64,000 nt of DNA from Rhodospirillales bacterium (lineage in GTDB: Bacteria; Pseudomonadota; Alphaproteobacteria; Rhodospirillales; Defluviicoccaceae). Both the position numbers and the translations under genes were made by a program. The notes under the pieces are model-generated. The model was not told the DNA's origin. It was given only the letters and a program-made list of their open reading frames with translations, and searched no databases. Shown piece by piece: positions 27,286-35,745 of this stretch (positions are counted from its first letter, which is position 1; each line of letters starts with the position of its first letter). The stretch is taken from positions 1 through 64,000 of the forward strand of contig JAEULH010000035.1 of NCBI GenBank assembly GCA_016793925.1, written 5' to 3'.

Positions 27286-28287
27286 TCAGGCGGCGGCCTG
27301 CTCGCGGTCGGGCGGGGCCATGAACTCCGGGCCGACCGGATCGCTGACCTCCTCGGCTACGATCCTGTCGATCTCGGCCAGGCTCTCGTCGTCGAGACTC
27401 CAGCCCATCGCGCCCTCGATCGGGGCGAGCTGCCCCGGCTTGCGCGCGCCCCACAGCGCGACCGACACCCCCGGCTGATCGAGTACCCAACGCAGCGCCA
27501 GATGGATGACGCTCTTGCCGAAGCGCTCCCGCGCCAGCGCATCGAGACGCGCGACCGCGGCCAGGTACTGGGCGAAGCGGGACGACTGGAACTTCGGGTC
27601 GACCCCGCGCAGATCCCCCTTCGCGAAGGTCGTGTCGGCGCTCATTCGCCCCGACAGAAGGCCGCGACAGATGGCGCCGTAGGTGAGTGTGGAGACGCCG
27701 TTGTCCTGGCAGTAGGGCAGGACGTCCGCCTCGACGCCGCGTTCGAAGAGGTTGTAAGGCGGCTGGGCTGCGTGTAACGGCGACAGTTCGCGCAGCGCGT
27801 CCATCTGCGTCGGCGAAAAGTTGCTGACGCCGATCGCGCCGATCTTGCCGCTCTTGAGCAGCCTGTGCATCGCTTCCGCGGTCTCCTTGCACGGGGTCAG
27901 CGGGTCCGGCCAGTGGACGAAGTAGATGTCGATCCGGTCGGTGCGCAGGCGCCTCAGCGAGTCCTCGACCTCGCGCTCGATGCGCGCCCGGCTCGCGTTG
28001 CGGATCGGCTGTTCCTCCCGCCAGTCGAGCCCGACCTTGGTCGAAAGCACCACCCGGTCGCGCAGTCCGGCGTCGGCGAGGGTGCGTCCCACCACCTCCT
28101 CGGAGCGGCCGAAGCCATAGACCGGCGCGGTGTCGATCAGGGTCACGCCCTTGTCGATCGCCTCGAGAATGGTGCGGCGCGACTCCTCGTCATTCGATCC
28201 GCCCCACATCCAGCCGCCGAGCGCCCATGTGCCGAGGCCGATCCGCGAGGGCTGACGATCGAGCCCCGAGATGGCGATGGTTTCCAT
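27286..28287 (-). CDS. Aldo-keto reductase (YdhF/AKR11-like)
   Basis: 333 residues from METIAISGLDRQPSRIGLG at 28287; an upstream in-frame run to 28446 is not family-like. AKR motifs: GLGTWALGGWMWGG, LIDTAPVYGFGRSEEVVGR, VVLSTKVGLDW, RIDIYFVHWPD, KIGAIGVSNFSPTQM and LWGARKPGQL. NADPH-dependent reduction of a carbonyl compound; the substrate is unknown. It is 189 bases downstream of hypE on the same strand, and the 181-base gap on its other side separates it from acuI, so its pathway link is open. A second AKR of a different subgroup lies at 17.9-18.9 kb. Confidence 0.9.
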   Translation of the reverse strand: METIAISGLDRQPSRIGLGTWALGGWMWGGSNDEESRRTILEAIDKGVTLIDTAPVYGFGRSEEVVGRTLADAGLRDRVVLSTKVGLDWREEQPIRNASRARIEREVEDSLRRLRTDRIDIYFVHWPDPLTPCKETAEAMHRLLKSGKIGAIGVSNFSPTQMDALRELSPLHAAQPPYNLFERGVEADVLPYCQDNGVSTLTYGAICRGLLSGRMSADTTFAKGDLRGVDPKFQSSRFAQYLAAVARLDALARERFGKSVIHLALRWVLDQPGVSVALWGARKPGQLAPIEGAMGWSLDDESLAEIDRIVAEEVSDPVGPEFMAPPDREQAAA

Positions 28288-28476
28288 GAACGCGGCCTCC
28301 ATATTTGCGACGGAATCGGCAGCCTCCCGACCGGCGGGTCCTCCCTGCGCACACGCGAGTGCGGCGCCGGAAAATCCCCGTCCGGGGTGCGACCGGCGGG
28401 CAGCGACCCTCTTTATCGCATCGCCCCGCGGGTCGACTTGCTCCAAAGCAAGCCGGTGGCGAAGGTGCGCGCGGAG

Positions 28477-29520
28477 TCAGCAGATGCGGGGAAGCGGATC
28501 GTCTTCCAACTCCTCGAGCAGCCGCTCGCCGCCGAGCTCGGTCTCGACCACCACCTCGGCGACGCCGGCCAGCATCTCGCCGATCACCGCCGCGTCGCCA
28601 CACCCGGCCTCGTCGCGCATGGCCGCCAGCGCGGCGTCGGCGTCTTCGGCGGCGACGACAGCCACGACCCGCCCCTCGCTGGCGAGATAGAGCGGGTCGT
28701 AGCCCAGCATCTCGCAGACGGCGGCGACGGGATCGTGCACCGGGATCGCGGCCGCCTGAAGCCGCACGCCGAGGCCGGCCATTCGGCTGATCTCGTGAGC
28801 GACGGTGGCGAGCCCGCCCCGGGTCGGGTCGCGCATGAAGCGGAGGCCGGGCACCCGCGCCAGCGATCGGGTGACGGGCAGAACGCTGGCGCAGTCGGAG
28901 CTGAGATTGCCGCGCAGCCCAAACTGCTCGCGGGCGAGCAGGACGGCCGTGCCGTGGTCGCCGACCGGACCGCTGACGAGCAGGCGATCGCCGGCGCGGA
29001 TGCGGGCGATGCCGAGATCGAGCGCCGGATCGCAGACGCCGATTCCGGTCGTCGCCAGGTAGACGCCGCCGCCTTCGCCGCGGCGAACGATCTTGGTGTC
29101 GCCGGCGACGATCCTGACGGAGGATTCGGCCGCTGCCGCCGCCATCGACGCAATCAGCCGATCGAGAAGCGCGAACGGCAGGCCCTCCTCGATAAAGCAG
29201 CTCAGCGTCAGATAGAGCGGCTGGGCCCCGGAGACGGCAAGATCGTTGACGGTGCCGTTGACCGCGAGGCTGCCGATGTCGCCGCCGGGGAATTCCAGCG
29301 GCTCGACGGTGAAGCCGTCGGTGGTGACCATGAGCCGGTCAGAGGCCGCCAGCGGCGGCAACGCCGCGGCATCGACCGTCGTGTCGAGCAAGGGATTGGC
29401 GAGATGGCGGCGGAAGAGCCCCTCGATCAATTCGCGCATCAGCCGGCCGCCGTTGCCGTGGGCGAGGGTGACGCGGTCCGCATCGAGCGTTGCGCCGGAG
29501 CTGGTTGCGGATCCGCTCAC
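28477..29520 (-). CDS. hypE: Hydrogenase maturation protein HypE
   Basis: 347 residues from a GTG that overlaps the hypF stop (GTGA). PurM-like ATPase that dehydrates the carbamoyl group carried on its own C-terminal Cys to make the cyanide ligands of the [NiFe] centre. The signature C-terminus PRIC is present, as are LAHGNGGRLMRELIEGLF, TTDGFTVEPLEFPGGDIGSLAV (split motif), VNDLAVSGA, RIVAGDTKIV and MRDPTRGGLATVAHEI. It is the last gene of the hyp operon. Codon use is like its neighbours. Confidence 0.95.
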   Translation of the reverse strand: MSGSATSSGATLDADRVTLAHGNGGRLMRELIEGLFRRHLANPLLDTTVDAAALPPLAASDRLMVTTDGFTVEPLEFPGGDIGSLAVNGTVNDLAVSGAQPLYLTLSCFIEEGLPFALLDRLIASMAAAAAESSVRIVAGDTKIVRRGEGGGVYLATTGIGVCDPALDLGIARIRAGDRLLVSGPVGDHGTAVLLAREQFGLRGNLSSDCASVLPVTRSLARVPGLRFMRDPTRGGLATVAHEISRMAGLGVRLQAAAIPVHDPVAAVCEMLGYDPLYLASEGRVVAVVAAEDADAALAAMRDEAGCGDAAVIGEMLAGVAEVVVETELGGERLLEELEDDPLPRIC

Positions 29521-31886
29521 GACGGGTCGGCGCCGGCGGCTTCGACGATCTGGCCGAAGCTGAGGCCGGCGTCGTTCGCCGGCACCGCTTCCGCCAACAA
29601 CACGCGGAAACCGTCTGCTTCGAGCCCGCGCAGCGCAGCCTGCGTGAGCAGCCGGTTCTGGAAGCAGCCGCCGGTGAGGCCGACGATGGCGACGCCGTGC
29701 TGTTCGCGCACGCGCCGGGCCTGATCGACCAGCGCCGCGGCGAGGCTGGCGTGAAAGATCGAACCGCGCTCGCCCTGGCCGAGGGCGTCGTCGAGAAGGA
29801 CGCACAGCAGCGGCGCCCAGTCGCTGCGCCAGACGCCGTCGCAGCCCAGGTCAAGCGGCAGGTTGACCGGCGGCGCACCGTCGCGGCTCACCGCCTCCAG
29901 CCACATCGGCCCCTGGCCCTCGAAGCTCGCCGTCTCCGCGACGCCGGTGAGAGCCGCGGCCGCGTCGAACAGCCGACCGACGGCGCTCGTCTCCGGCGCA
30001 TTCAGCCGCCGCCGCCAGGCGTGCCGGAGATCGTCGCAGGCCAACGCACCGCCGCGCGGCCACTCTGCGCCCGTCTGCCAGCACAGGGCGAGCGCACTGC
30101 GCCAGGGTTCGCGGCCCGCCGCCTCGCCGCCCGGCAGCGCGAACGGGCGAAACGAGGCGACCCGTTGCCATGCGCCCGGCCGGCCCAGCAGCGCCTCGCC
30201 GCCCCACAGCGTTCCGTCGACGCCGTAGCCGACGCCGTCCCAGGCGAAGACCAGCATCGGCGTGCGGATCCCATGCTCGCCGGCCAGCGCCGAAGCGTGG
30301 GCGTGGTGGTGGAAGACCGTCGTCAGCGGCAGGCCGCAGCGCCGCGCCCAGCGCGCGCCCGCGTAGCCGCGATGGGCGTCGGCGACGACCCGCTCCGCCG
30401 CCACACCGTAAAGCCCCTGCAGATCGGCGATGACCTGGCGGAAGACGGCGAGCCCGCGCGGCGAGGCGAGATCGCCGATATGTGGCGAAACCACCGCGCG
30501 CTCGTTCCATCCGAGCGCGACGGTCACCTTCTGCTGGCCGCCGACGGCGAGCAGTGGCCGAGCGAGCCGGACCGGCAGGCGCATGTTCAAGGGCGCCGAG
30601 CCGCGGCCCAGCCGCAGCGGCCGCGCGCGACCGGCAATGGCGCGACAGACGGGATCGTCGGCCGGGCGACGGATCGGCCGGTCGTGGTGGAGAAAGGCGT
30701 CGGCGATCCGGCCCAGCCGTGCCTCCGCCTCGTCCGGGTCGGTCAGCACCGGCTCGCCGCTGATGTTGCCGGATGTGGCGACCAGCGGTCCGCCGAAGTC
30801 GCCGAGCAGAAGGTGGTGCAGGGGGCTGTAGGCGAGCATCACCCCGATCTCGGACAGGCCCGGGGCGACGCCCGCCGCGAGCGGCGCATTCCTGCGCTTG
30901 GCGGCGAGGACGATGGGACGGATCGGGTCGACGAGCATCCCGCTTTCGACAGGACCGAGGCGGACGATCCGGCGGGCGGCGTCGAGGCGATCGCGCCCCT
31001 CCTCGCCGACCATGACCGCGAGCGGCTTGTGCGGGCGATGCTTCGACGCCCGCAGACGCGCGACGGCGCCTTCGTTTGCGGCGTCGCACATCAGGTGGTA
31101 GCCGCCGATCCCCTTGACCGCGACCGTGAGGCCGGCGCGCAGGCTCGCGACACACGCCGCCAGGGCCTCTTCGCCCGCCGCTTCGCATTCTGCCGAGGCG
31201 GGCGACCCGGGCCGCAACCCGGGCGCGGCCATCCTCCGACGAAACGACAGCCGCGGACCGCAGCTCGGGCACGCCAGCGGCTGGGCGTGATGACGGCGGT
31301 CGGCCGGGTTGTCGTACTCGCGTTGGCAGTCGGGGCAAAGGGCGAAGCCGGCCATTGCCGTGTTCGGTCGGTCGTAGGGCAGCCGCTCGATGAGGGTGTA
31401 GCGTGGACCGCACTGCGTGCAGTTGATGAACGGATAGCGGTAGCGCCGCTGCGCCGGATCGCGCAACTCGTCGAGACAGTCGTCGCAGGCGAAGTGGTCG
31501 GGAGGGACGACGGCTTCGCGTGCCTCGCCGTCGATGCTGGGGAGGATGACGAAGCCGCGCCCGGCCGTGCCGCCGACCAGCGCCGCGATCGGCCGGCTCG
31601 CCGCCAGCGTCGGGCGGGCGAGCGGCGGCGCCTCGGCGATTAGCGCGGCCGCGAAACGGGCAACGGCGTCGGGATCGCCCTCAACGACGACGGCAACGGC
31701 GCCGGCACGGTTACGGACCCACCCTGACAGTCCGTGGGCCACGGCAAGCCGGTAAACAAAAGGGCGGAAACCGACGCCCTGGACTCGTCCTCCGATTTCG
31801 TATTCCCGGGCGACGGGGGAACCCGGTTTGAGCGCATTGTCGCGACGAGCCGCTTCCGGCCGGAAGCGACCGGGACGCACACTCAC
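29517..31886 (-). CDS. hypF: Carbamoyltransferase HypF
   Basis: 789 residues from a GTG overlapping the hypD stop (GTGA). Domains in order: acylphosphatase (about 30-115, GGRVQGVGFRPFVYRLA), two zinc-finger pairs (CDDC...CTQC and CPDC...CPSC, about 140-220), YrdC-like nucleotide-binding domain (about 235-420, KGIGGYHLMCDA; ATSGNISGEPVL), and a Kae1-like carbamoyltransferase domain with HHHAHASA. It converts carbamoyl phosphate into the carbamoyl donor for HypE. All catalytic elements are present, so it looks functional. Confidence 0.95.
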   Translation of the reverse strand: MSVRPGRFRPEAARRDNALKPGSPVAREYEIGGRVQGVGFRPFVYRLAVAHGLSGWVRNRAGAVAVVVEGDPDAVARFAAALIAEAPPLARPTLAASRPIAALVGGTAGRGFVILPSIDGEAREAVVPPDHFACDDCLDELRDPAQRRYRYPFINCTQCGPRYTLIERLPYDRPNTAMAGFALCPDCQREYDNPADRRHHAQPLACPSCGPRLSFRRRMAAPGLRPGSPASAECEAAGEEALAACVASLRAGLTVAVKGIGGYHLMCDAANEGAVARLRASKHRPHKPLAVMVGEEGRDRLDAARRIVRLGPVESGMLVDPIRPIVLAAKRRNAPLAAGVAPGLSEIGVMLAYSPLHHLLLGDFGGPLVATSGNISGEPVLTDPDEAEARLGRIADAFLHHDRPIRRPADDPVCRAIAGRARPLRLGRGSAPLNMRLPVRLARPLLAVGGQQKVTVALGWNERAVVSPHIGDLASPRGLAVFRQVIADLQGLYGVAAERVVADAHRGYAGARWARRCGLPLTTVFHHHAHASALAGEHGIRTPMLVFAWDGVGYGVDGTLWGGEALLGRPGAWQRVASFRPFALPGGEAAGREPWRSALALCWQTGAEWPRGGALACDDLRHAWRRRLNAPETSAVGRLFDAAAALTGVAETASFEGQGPMWLEAVSRDGAPPVNLPLDLGCDGVWRSDWAPLLCVLLDDALGQGERGSIFHASLAAALVDQARRVREQHGVAIVGLTGGCFQNRLLTQAALRGLEADGFRVLLAEAVPANDAGLSFGQIVEAAGADPS

Positions 31887-33046
31887 TTGCACGCCGGTTC
31901 CAGGCGTCGGTCCCGCTCCCGGTCGCGGCGAGCGCCGGCGGACCACCAGATGCGGCAGGCGCCCTCGTCGGAGACCATGCACGGGCCGACCGGCTGGCGC
32001 GGCAGGCAGGCCGTCCCGTAGAGCGGGCAGCCGGTCGGGTAGATCCGGCCCAGCACCACCTCGGCGCAGGCGCAGCCGGGCGGCATCTCGCCGACGCGTC
32101 GGCGGCCGGCTTCGACCTCCTCGGCGAAGACCGGGCGCGCATCGTGGGCGGCGTACTCGGGGCGGAGTTTGTAGCCGGAGCACGGGATGACGCCGATGCC
32201 ACGCCAGGGGGCGTCGACGATGCTCATCGCGGCGGCAAGATGGCGTTGCGCCGTCGGGTTGCCCTCGTTCCGGACCGCGCCGGCGTAGCAATTGTCGAGG
32301 ACAGGGCGGTTCTCGGCGATTTGACGGAGCGTGGAATAGATGGCGGCGAGGAGGCTGTCGGCGCTGAAGCCGGCGACGGCGCAGGGCATTGCGTGGTCGC
32401 GGACGACGAAGGCCCATTCCAGCGGGCCCATGACGGTCGAGACATGACCCGGCGCGACGAGGGCGTCGAAGCCGGGACGGCCGGACGCCAGCAGCATGGC
32501 GACGGCCGGCCAGGTCCGTCGCCCGGAGAGCAGGAGCAGCAGGTTGTCCGGCAGCCGCTCGCGCATCATCGCCGCGACCGGCGCCATCGTCGTCTCGAAG
32601 CCGACGGCGAAAAAGACGACCGTCCGCGCCGGATCGGCGTCGGCAATCGCGACCGCCTCCAGCGGCGAAGCGATCGGGCGAACGTCGGCCCCGGCGGCCT
32701 TCGCTGCCTCGAGGGTGCGGATCTCGCCCTTGGCGACGTTGGCCGGCACCCGCAGCATGTCGCCGAAGGTGACCAGGGTGACGTCGTGATCAAGCGCGAT
32801 CCGGATCGCGGCGTAGACGTCTTCTTCGGGACAGACGCACACCGGGCAGCCCGGACCGGGGATCAATTCGACCCCATCGGGCATCAGAGAGCGCAGGCCT
32901 CCCTGCGCGATCGAGCGTTCGTGGCCGCCGCAGACGTTCATGATCCTTACCGGCCGCGACAGGGGCAGCCGGCGGATCCGCATCAGCCACTGCCGCGCCG
33001 CCGAGGCGGCGCCGGCGCCGGCTGGCGCGGACCCCGGGTCGCTCAT
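31883..33046 (-). CDS. hypD: Fe-S protein HypD
   Basis: 387 residues. Scaffold with a 4Fe-4S cluster on which the Fe(CN)2CO unit is built with HypC. Motifs present: MNVCGGHE, PGPGCPVCVCPEEDV, FGDMLRVPA, FFAVGFETT, and the C-terminal Cys set (EMPPGCACAEVVLG; YPTGCPLYGTACLP; CMVSDEGACRIWW). The ATG overlaps the hypB stop (ATGA). Essential for [NiFe] hydrogenase assembly. Confidence 0.95.
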   Translation of the reverse strand: MSDPGSAPAGAGAASAARQWLMRIRRLPLSRPVRIMNVCGGHERSIAQGGLRSLMPDGVELIPGPGCPVCVCPEEDVYAAIRIALDHDVTLVTFGDMLRVPANVAKGEIRTLEAAKAAGADVRPIASPLEAVAIADADPARTVVFFAVGFETTMAPVAAMMRERLPDNLLLLLSGRRTWPAVAMLLASGRPGFDALVAPGHVSTVMGPLEWAFVVRDHAMPCAVAGFSADSLLAAIYSTLRQIAENRPVLDNCYAGAVRNEGNPTAQRHLAAAMSIVDAPWRGIGVIPCSGYKLRPEYAAHDARPVFAEEVEAGRRRVGEMPPGCACAEVVLGRIYPTGCPLYGTACLPRQPVGPCMVSDEGACRIWWSAGARRDRERDRRLEPACK

Positions 33047-33918
33047 GGCCGGTCCGCTCCGGCGTGCCGGGCGGCTGGCCGATGGGCGTGGCCGAGGCCT
33101 TCGCGACCGCCATGAACGTGCCCATGGGCGGCGGCATCTACCGGGCGCGACGCCAGAGCCTCGCGGTTCTGCGCGACCCGCGCCACAAGCCAGTCGATCC
33201 AGCCCTGCAGACCGGTTCCGTCGCGCGCCGAGGTGGGGAAGACCGGCGCCTCGTTCGCCAGCGCGCGCACCGCCGCCTCGGCCCGCTGCGTGCTGAAATC
33301 GTCGAGGTAGGGAAGCAGGTCGGCCTTGCTGATCAGAACCAGGTCGACGGTGCGGAACAGCACCGGGTACTTGGCCGGCTTGTCGTCGCCCTCGGTGGTC
33401 GCGAGGAGTGCTACGGCATGATGATGGCCGAGGTCGAAGCCGGCGGGGCAGACGAGGTTGCCGACGTTTTCGATGAACAGAAGGTCAAGCGCGGCGAGAT
33501 CGAGGTCGTCGAGCGCATCGTGGATCATCGTCGCGTCGAGATGGCAGGCGCCGCCGGTGGTGATCTGCACCGCCGGGACGCCGCGCGCGCGGATCCGCCT
33601 CGCGTCGTTGTCGGTCTCGAGGTCGCCCTCGATGACGGCGAGCCTCGGTCCGCCGCCGGGTCGCTGCGCGAGCGCGCCGACGGTCGCTTCGAGCAACGCC
33701 GTCTTGCCGGCGCCGGGGGACGACATCAGGTTGACGACGAGAACCTCGGCTGCGTCGAAGTGGGCCCGGTTGTGCGCGGCGATGCGATCGTTGTCGGCAA
33801 GGATCGCCTGGCGGACGTCGATCGTGCGCGTCGGCCCTCCGGCTGCGGCGCCGTCCGCCGTTGCAGGATGGGGTGGCGCCGACACGGAAGCGGAGGCGCA
33901 TCCGCAGCTTTGGCACAT
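33043..33918 (-). CDS. hypB: Nickel-delivering GTPase HypB
   Basis: 291 residues. Begins MCQSCGCA, the N-terminal CxxCGC high-affinity nickel site. The G-domain has P-loop MSSPGAGKT (about 65-73), switch region VIEGDLETDND, and ISKADLLPY (NKxD-like). Unusually the C-terminus carries a short His-rich tail (HGHVHGG, GHAHRPAARHAG); His clusters in HypB more often lie near the N-terminus and store nickel. Partners with HypA, 18 bases upstream. Confidence 0.95.
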   Translation of the reverse strand: MCQSCGCASASVSAPPHPATADGAAAGGPTRTIDVRQAILADNDRIAAHNRAHFDAAEVLVVNLMSSPGAGKTALLEATVGALAQRPGGGPRLAVIEGDLETDNDARRIRARGVPAVQITTGGACHLDATMIHDALDDLDLAALDLLFIENVGNLVCPAGFDLGHHHAVALLATTEGDDKPAKYPVLFRTVDLVLISKADLLPYLDDFSTQRAEAAVRALANEAPVFPTSARDGTGLQGWIDWLVARVAQNREALASRPVDAAAHGHVHGGREGLGHAHRPAARHAGADRP

Positions 33919-33936
33919 GTCGTCGTCCTTCCCTTC

Positions 33937-34350
33937 TCAGGCTTCGGCCGCAGCGCCTGGCGCGCGTGCGCCAGCCCCGGCTCCTTCGCCGTTCCTTCCG
34001 TCGGTGCCGCATTCCAGCTCGACGCTCATCAAGATGAGCTCGTCGCCGCTGATCAGCTCGGTACGCCAGTCGCCGCAATGGGCGCAGAGCAGCCGGTTCG
34101 CCGCCGCCGTCGAGACGCCGGCGCAGGTCCGGCAGCGAACGCGGATCGGCGGCGTTTCGAACCGCAGGGCGGCGCCTTGCGCAATCGTCCCGCAGCGCAC
34201 GAGCGAGAACGCGCGCCTCAGCAGGCCGGGCTCGACCCCGGAGAGCGGGCCGATCCCGACGGTAATGGAGATCACCGCGTCGGCGCCGTTCCGGCCGGCC
34301 AGCCCGGCGACCTCGGCGAGCAGGCTGCGGCAGACGGCGAGCTCATGCAC
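33937..34350 (-). CDS. hypA: Nickel metallochaperone HypA
   Basis: 137 residues from a GTG, reading V-H-E-L; the second residue His with Glu is the conserved nickel-binding MHE start, which fixes this start codon within a longer open frame. Zinc site CRTC-(N)12-type-CAHC (CRTCAGVSTAAANRLLCAHCG) is present. The C-terminal tail is Ala/Gly-rich. With HypB it inserts Ni into the hydrogenase large subunit. Starts 4 bases after the hypC stop. Confidence 0.92.
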   Translation of the reverse strand: MHELAVCRSLLAEVAGLAGRNGADAVISITVGIGPLSGVEPGLLRRAFSLVRCGTIAQGAALRFETPPIRVRCRTCAGVSTAAANRLLCAHCGDWRTELISGDELILMSVELECGTDGRNGEGAGAGARAPGAAAEA

Positions 34351-34354
34351 GACG

Positions 34355-34600
34355 TCACTCCGCTCCGAGCGCGCCCGGCGCGCCGGCGAACACTTCGTCC
34401 AGCAGCGCCCAGGTCGTGCCGGCGTCCTCGGCGGTGACCTTCTGGATGGCGTAGCCGACATGGACGAGCACGTGGTCGCCGATGGCGACCGGTTCGTCCT
34501 GGATAAGGAACAGGTTGACGTCCCGCTCGACGCCTTTGGCCGAGCATCGCGCGACATACCCGGTAACGCTGTCGACGCGCATCGGCACGGCAAGACACAT
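34355..34600 (-). CDS. hypC: Hydrogenase chaperone HypC
   Basis: 81 residues beginning MCLAVPMRVDSV, with the essential Cys2 that ligates iron. Small OB-fold chaperone that carries the iron with HypD and delivers it to the hydrogenase precursor. A strong GGAGGAGAG site precedes the ATG at 34600; the longer open frame upstream is not coding. First gene of the hypC-A-B-D-F-E operon. It lies 181 bases downstream of gspK on the same strand, and the gap contains a partial repeat (CCCTCACCC / GGGAGAGG). Confidence 0.93.
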   Translation of the reverse strand: MCLAVPMRVDSVTGYVARCSAKGVERDVNLFLIQDEPVAIGDHVLVHVGYAIQKVTAEDAGTTWALLDEVFAGAPGALGAE

Positions 34601-34781
34601 TACTCTCCTCCCAAGGCGGCATTCGTTTTTATCGTTTTGCCGCCCGGTACCATACCAGACCCCGACGGGCGCGGCGAGCGCCGCATCATTCGCCCTCATT
34701 CGCCCGCAACCCTCACCCGCACCTCGATCCTCGCCCGAAGGGAGAGGAGGGCCCTGCGCCAGCTTGCCGGAAGGTGATGGC

Positions 34782-35729
34782 TCACATGATCGCTTCGTCC
34801 GGCCTGCCGAAGAGTACGCGACGGCCCTGGCGCCAGGCGCGGACCGAATAGGGCCTGTCGCCGCCGTACTCGACCGCGACGACGGCTTCGCGCACGAACA
34901 CCGCGCCGCCGGCGCTTCGGCCTTCGCTGTGGATGGTGAAAACGCCGACCATCGACCGCGGCGCGAAGGATCCTTCGCGCAGGATCGAGAGCGGGCCGGG
35001 CGGCAGCGGCGGCCATTGCTCCTCGTCGCTGTCGGCCTCGGCCTCGTCCGGGTTGCGCCCCTGCGTGCGCGCGCTCGCCTCGCGCACCGCCGGCAGCGCC
35101 GCCTTCGCGTCCGGCTCCGACTGGTCGCTGTAGACCGTCAACACAGGCGCGATCTTCCGGTAGATCTCGCCGGTCATGCCGGTAACCTGTTGCAATTCTT
35201 CCAGGACGGCGAAGGCCTTGTCGCCGGCATTGCCGGTAAAGTCCGTCTCGTCGTCGCTGCCGTCGCCCCCGTCGACCGCATCGTTGGCGCCGCCCCCGCG
35301 ATAGGCGACGATGGCGTCGGCCAGGGCGTCGGCATCCCGGCCGCCGACCCCGACGACGTCGAAAAGCGCGCGCAGGAGGTTGCGCGAGGCCAGGTTGAGG
35401 TCGATCTTGCCGCCCTCGTCGCTGATGGCGAAGCGGGCCGTGCCACCGCCGAATTGCCAGGCGTAGACGGTCTCGTCGGTTCGCAGCCCGCCCTCCTTGA
35501 CCTGCACCACCAGGCCCGATGCGGCCCGCGCGACGGCGGCATCGGCGATGGCTTCGGCCTCGGCGGCTTCCGCCATGTTGCGGGCAAGGTTCACTTCGGC
35601 GCGGGTGCTGGTCCTGAAGCTCGCCGCAAGCGCGGCGAGGATGACCATCACCCAAAGCACCGCGATCAGGGCGATGCCGCTCTCGGCGATCCTCCTTCCC
35701 TCGGTCTTGGCCGAGGATCGCGGGCGCAT
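34782..35729 (-). CDS. gspK: Minor pseudopilin GspK
   Basis: 315 residues. Basic leader MRPRSSAKTEGRRIAESG followed by IALIAVLWVMVILAALAASF, the atypical GspK cleavage motif lacking Glu at +5, then FAISDEGGKIDLNLASRNLLRALF, the conserved GKIDLN element, and a two-part helical domain. An Asp-rich loop (DAVDGGDGSDDETDF) may bind calcium. GspK tops the pseudopilus. It lies 16 bases after gspD and about 24 kb from the rest of the T2SS genes, where it would be expected between J and L. Confidence 0.92.
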   Translation of the reverse strand: MRPRSSAKTEGRRIAESGIALIAVLWVMVILAALAASFRTSTRAEVNLARNMAEAAEAEAIADAAVARAASGLVVQVKEGGLRTDETVYAWQFGGGTARFAISDEGGKIDLNLASRNLLRALFDVVGVGGRDADALADAIVAYRGGGANDAVDGGDGSDDETDFTGNAGDKAFAVLEELQQVTGMTGEIYRKIAPVLTVYSDQSEPDAKAALPAVREASARTQGRNPDEAEADSDEEQWPPLPPGPLSILREGSFAPRSMVGVFTIHSEGRSAGGAVFVREAVVAVEYGGDRPYSVRAWRQGRRVLFGRPDEAIM

Positions 35730-35745
35730 CAGGTCTTCGCTGCGA

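Noticed and set aside
29490..31643. 717-codon plus-strand frame opposite hypF
   Set aside because: Arg/Ala-rich shadow of the hypF coding strand with no family features.
31734..32021. Plus-strand ORF over the hypD/hypF junction
   Set aside because: Conflicts with a GTGA overlap of two clear hyp genes and has no family sequence.
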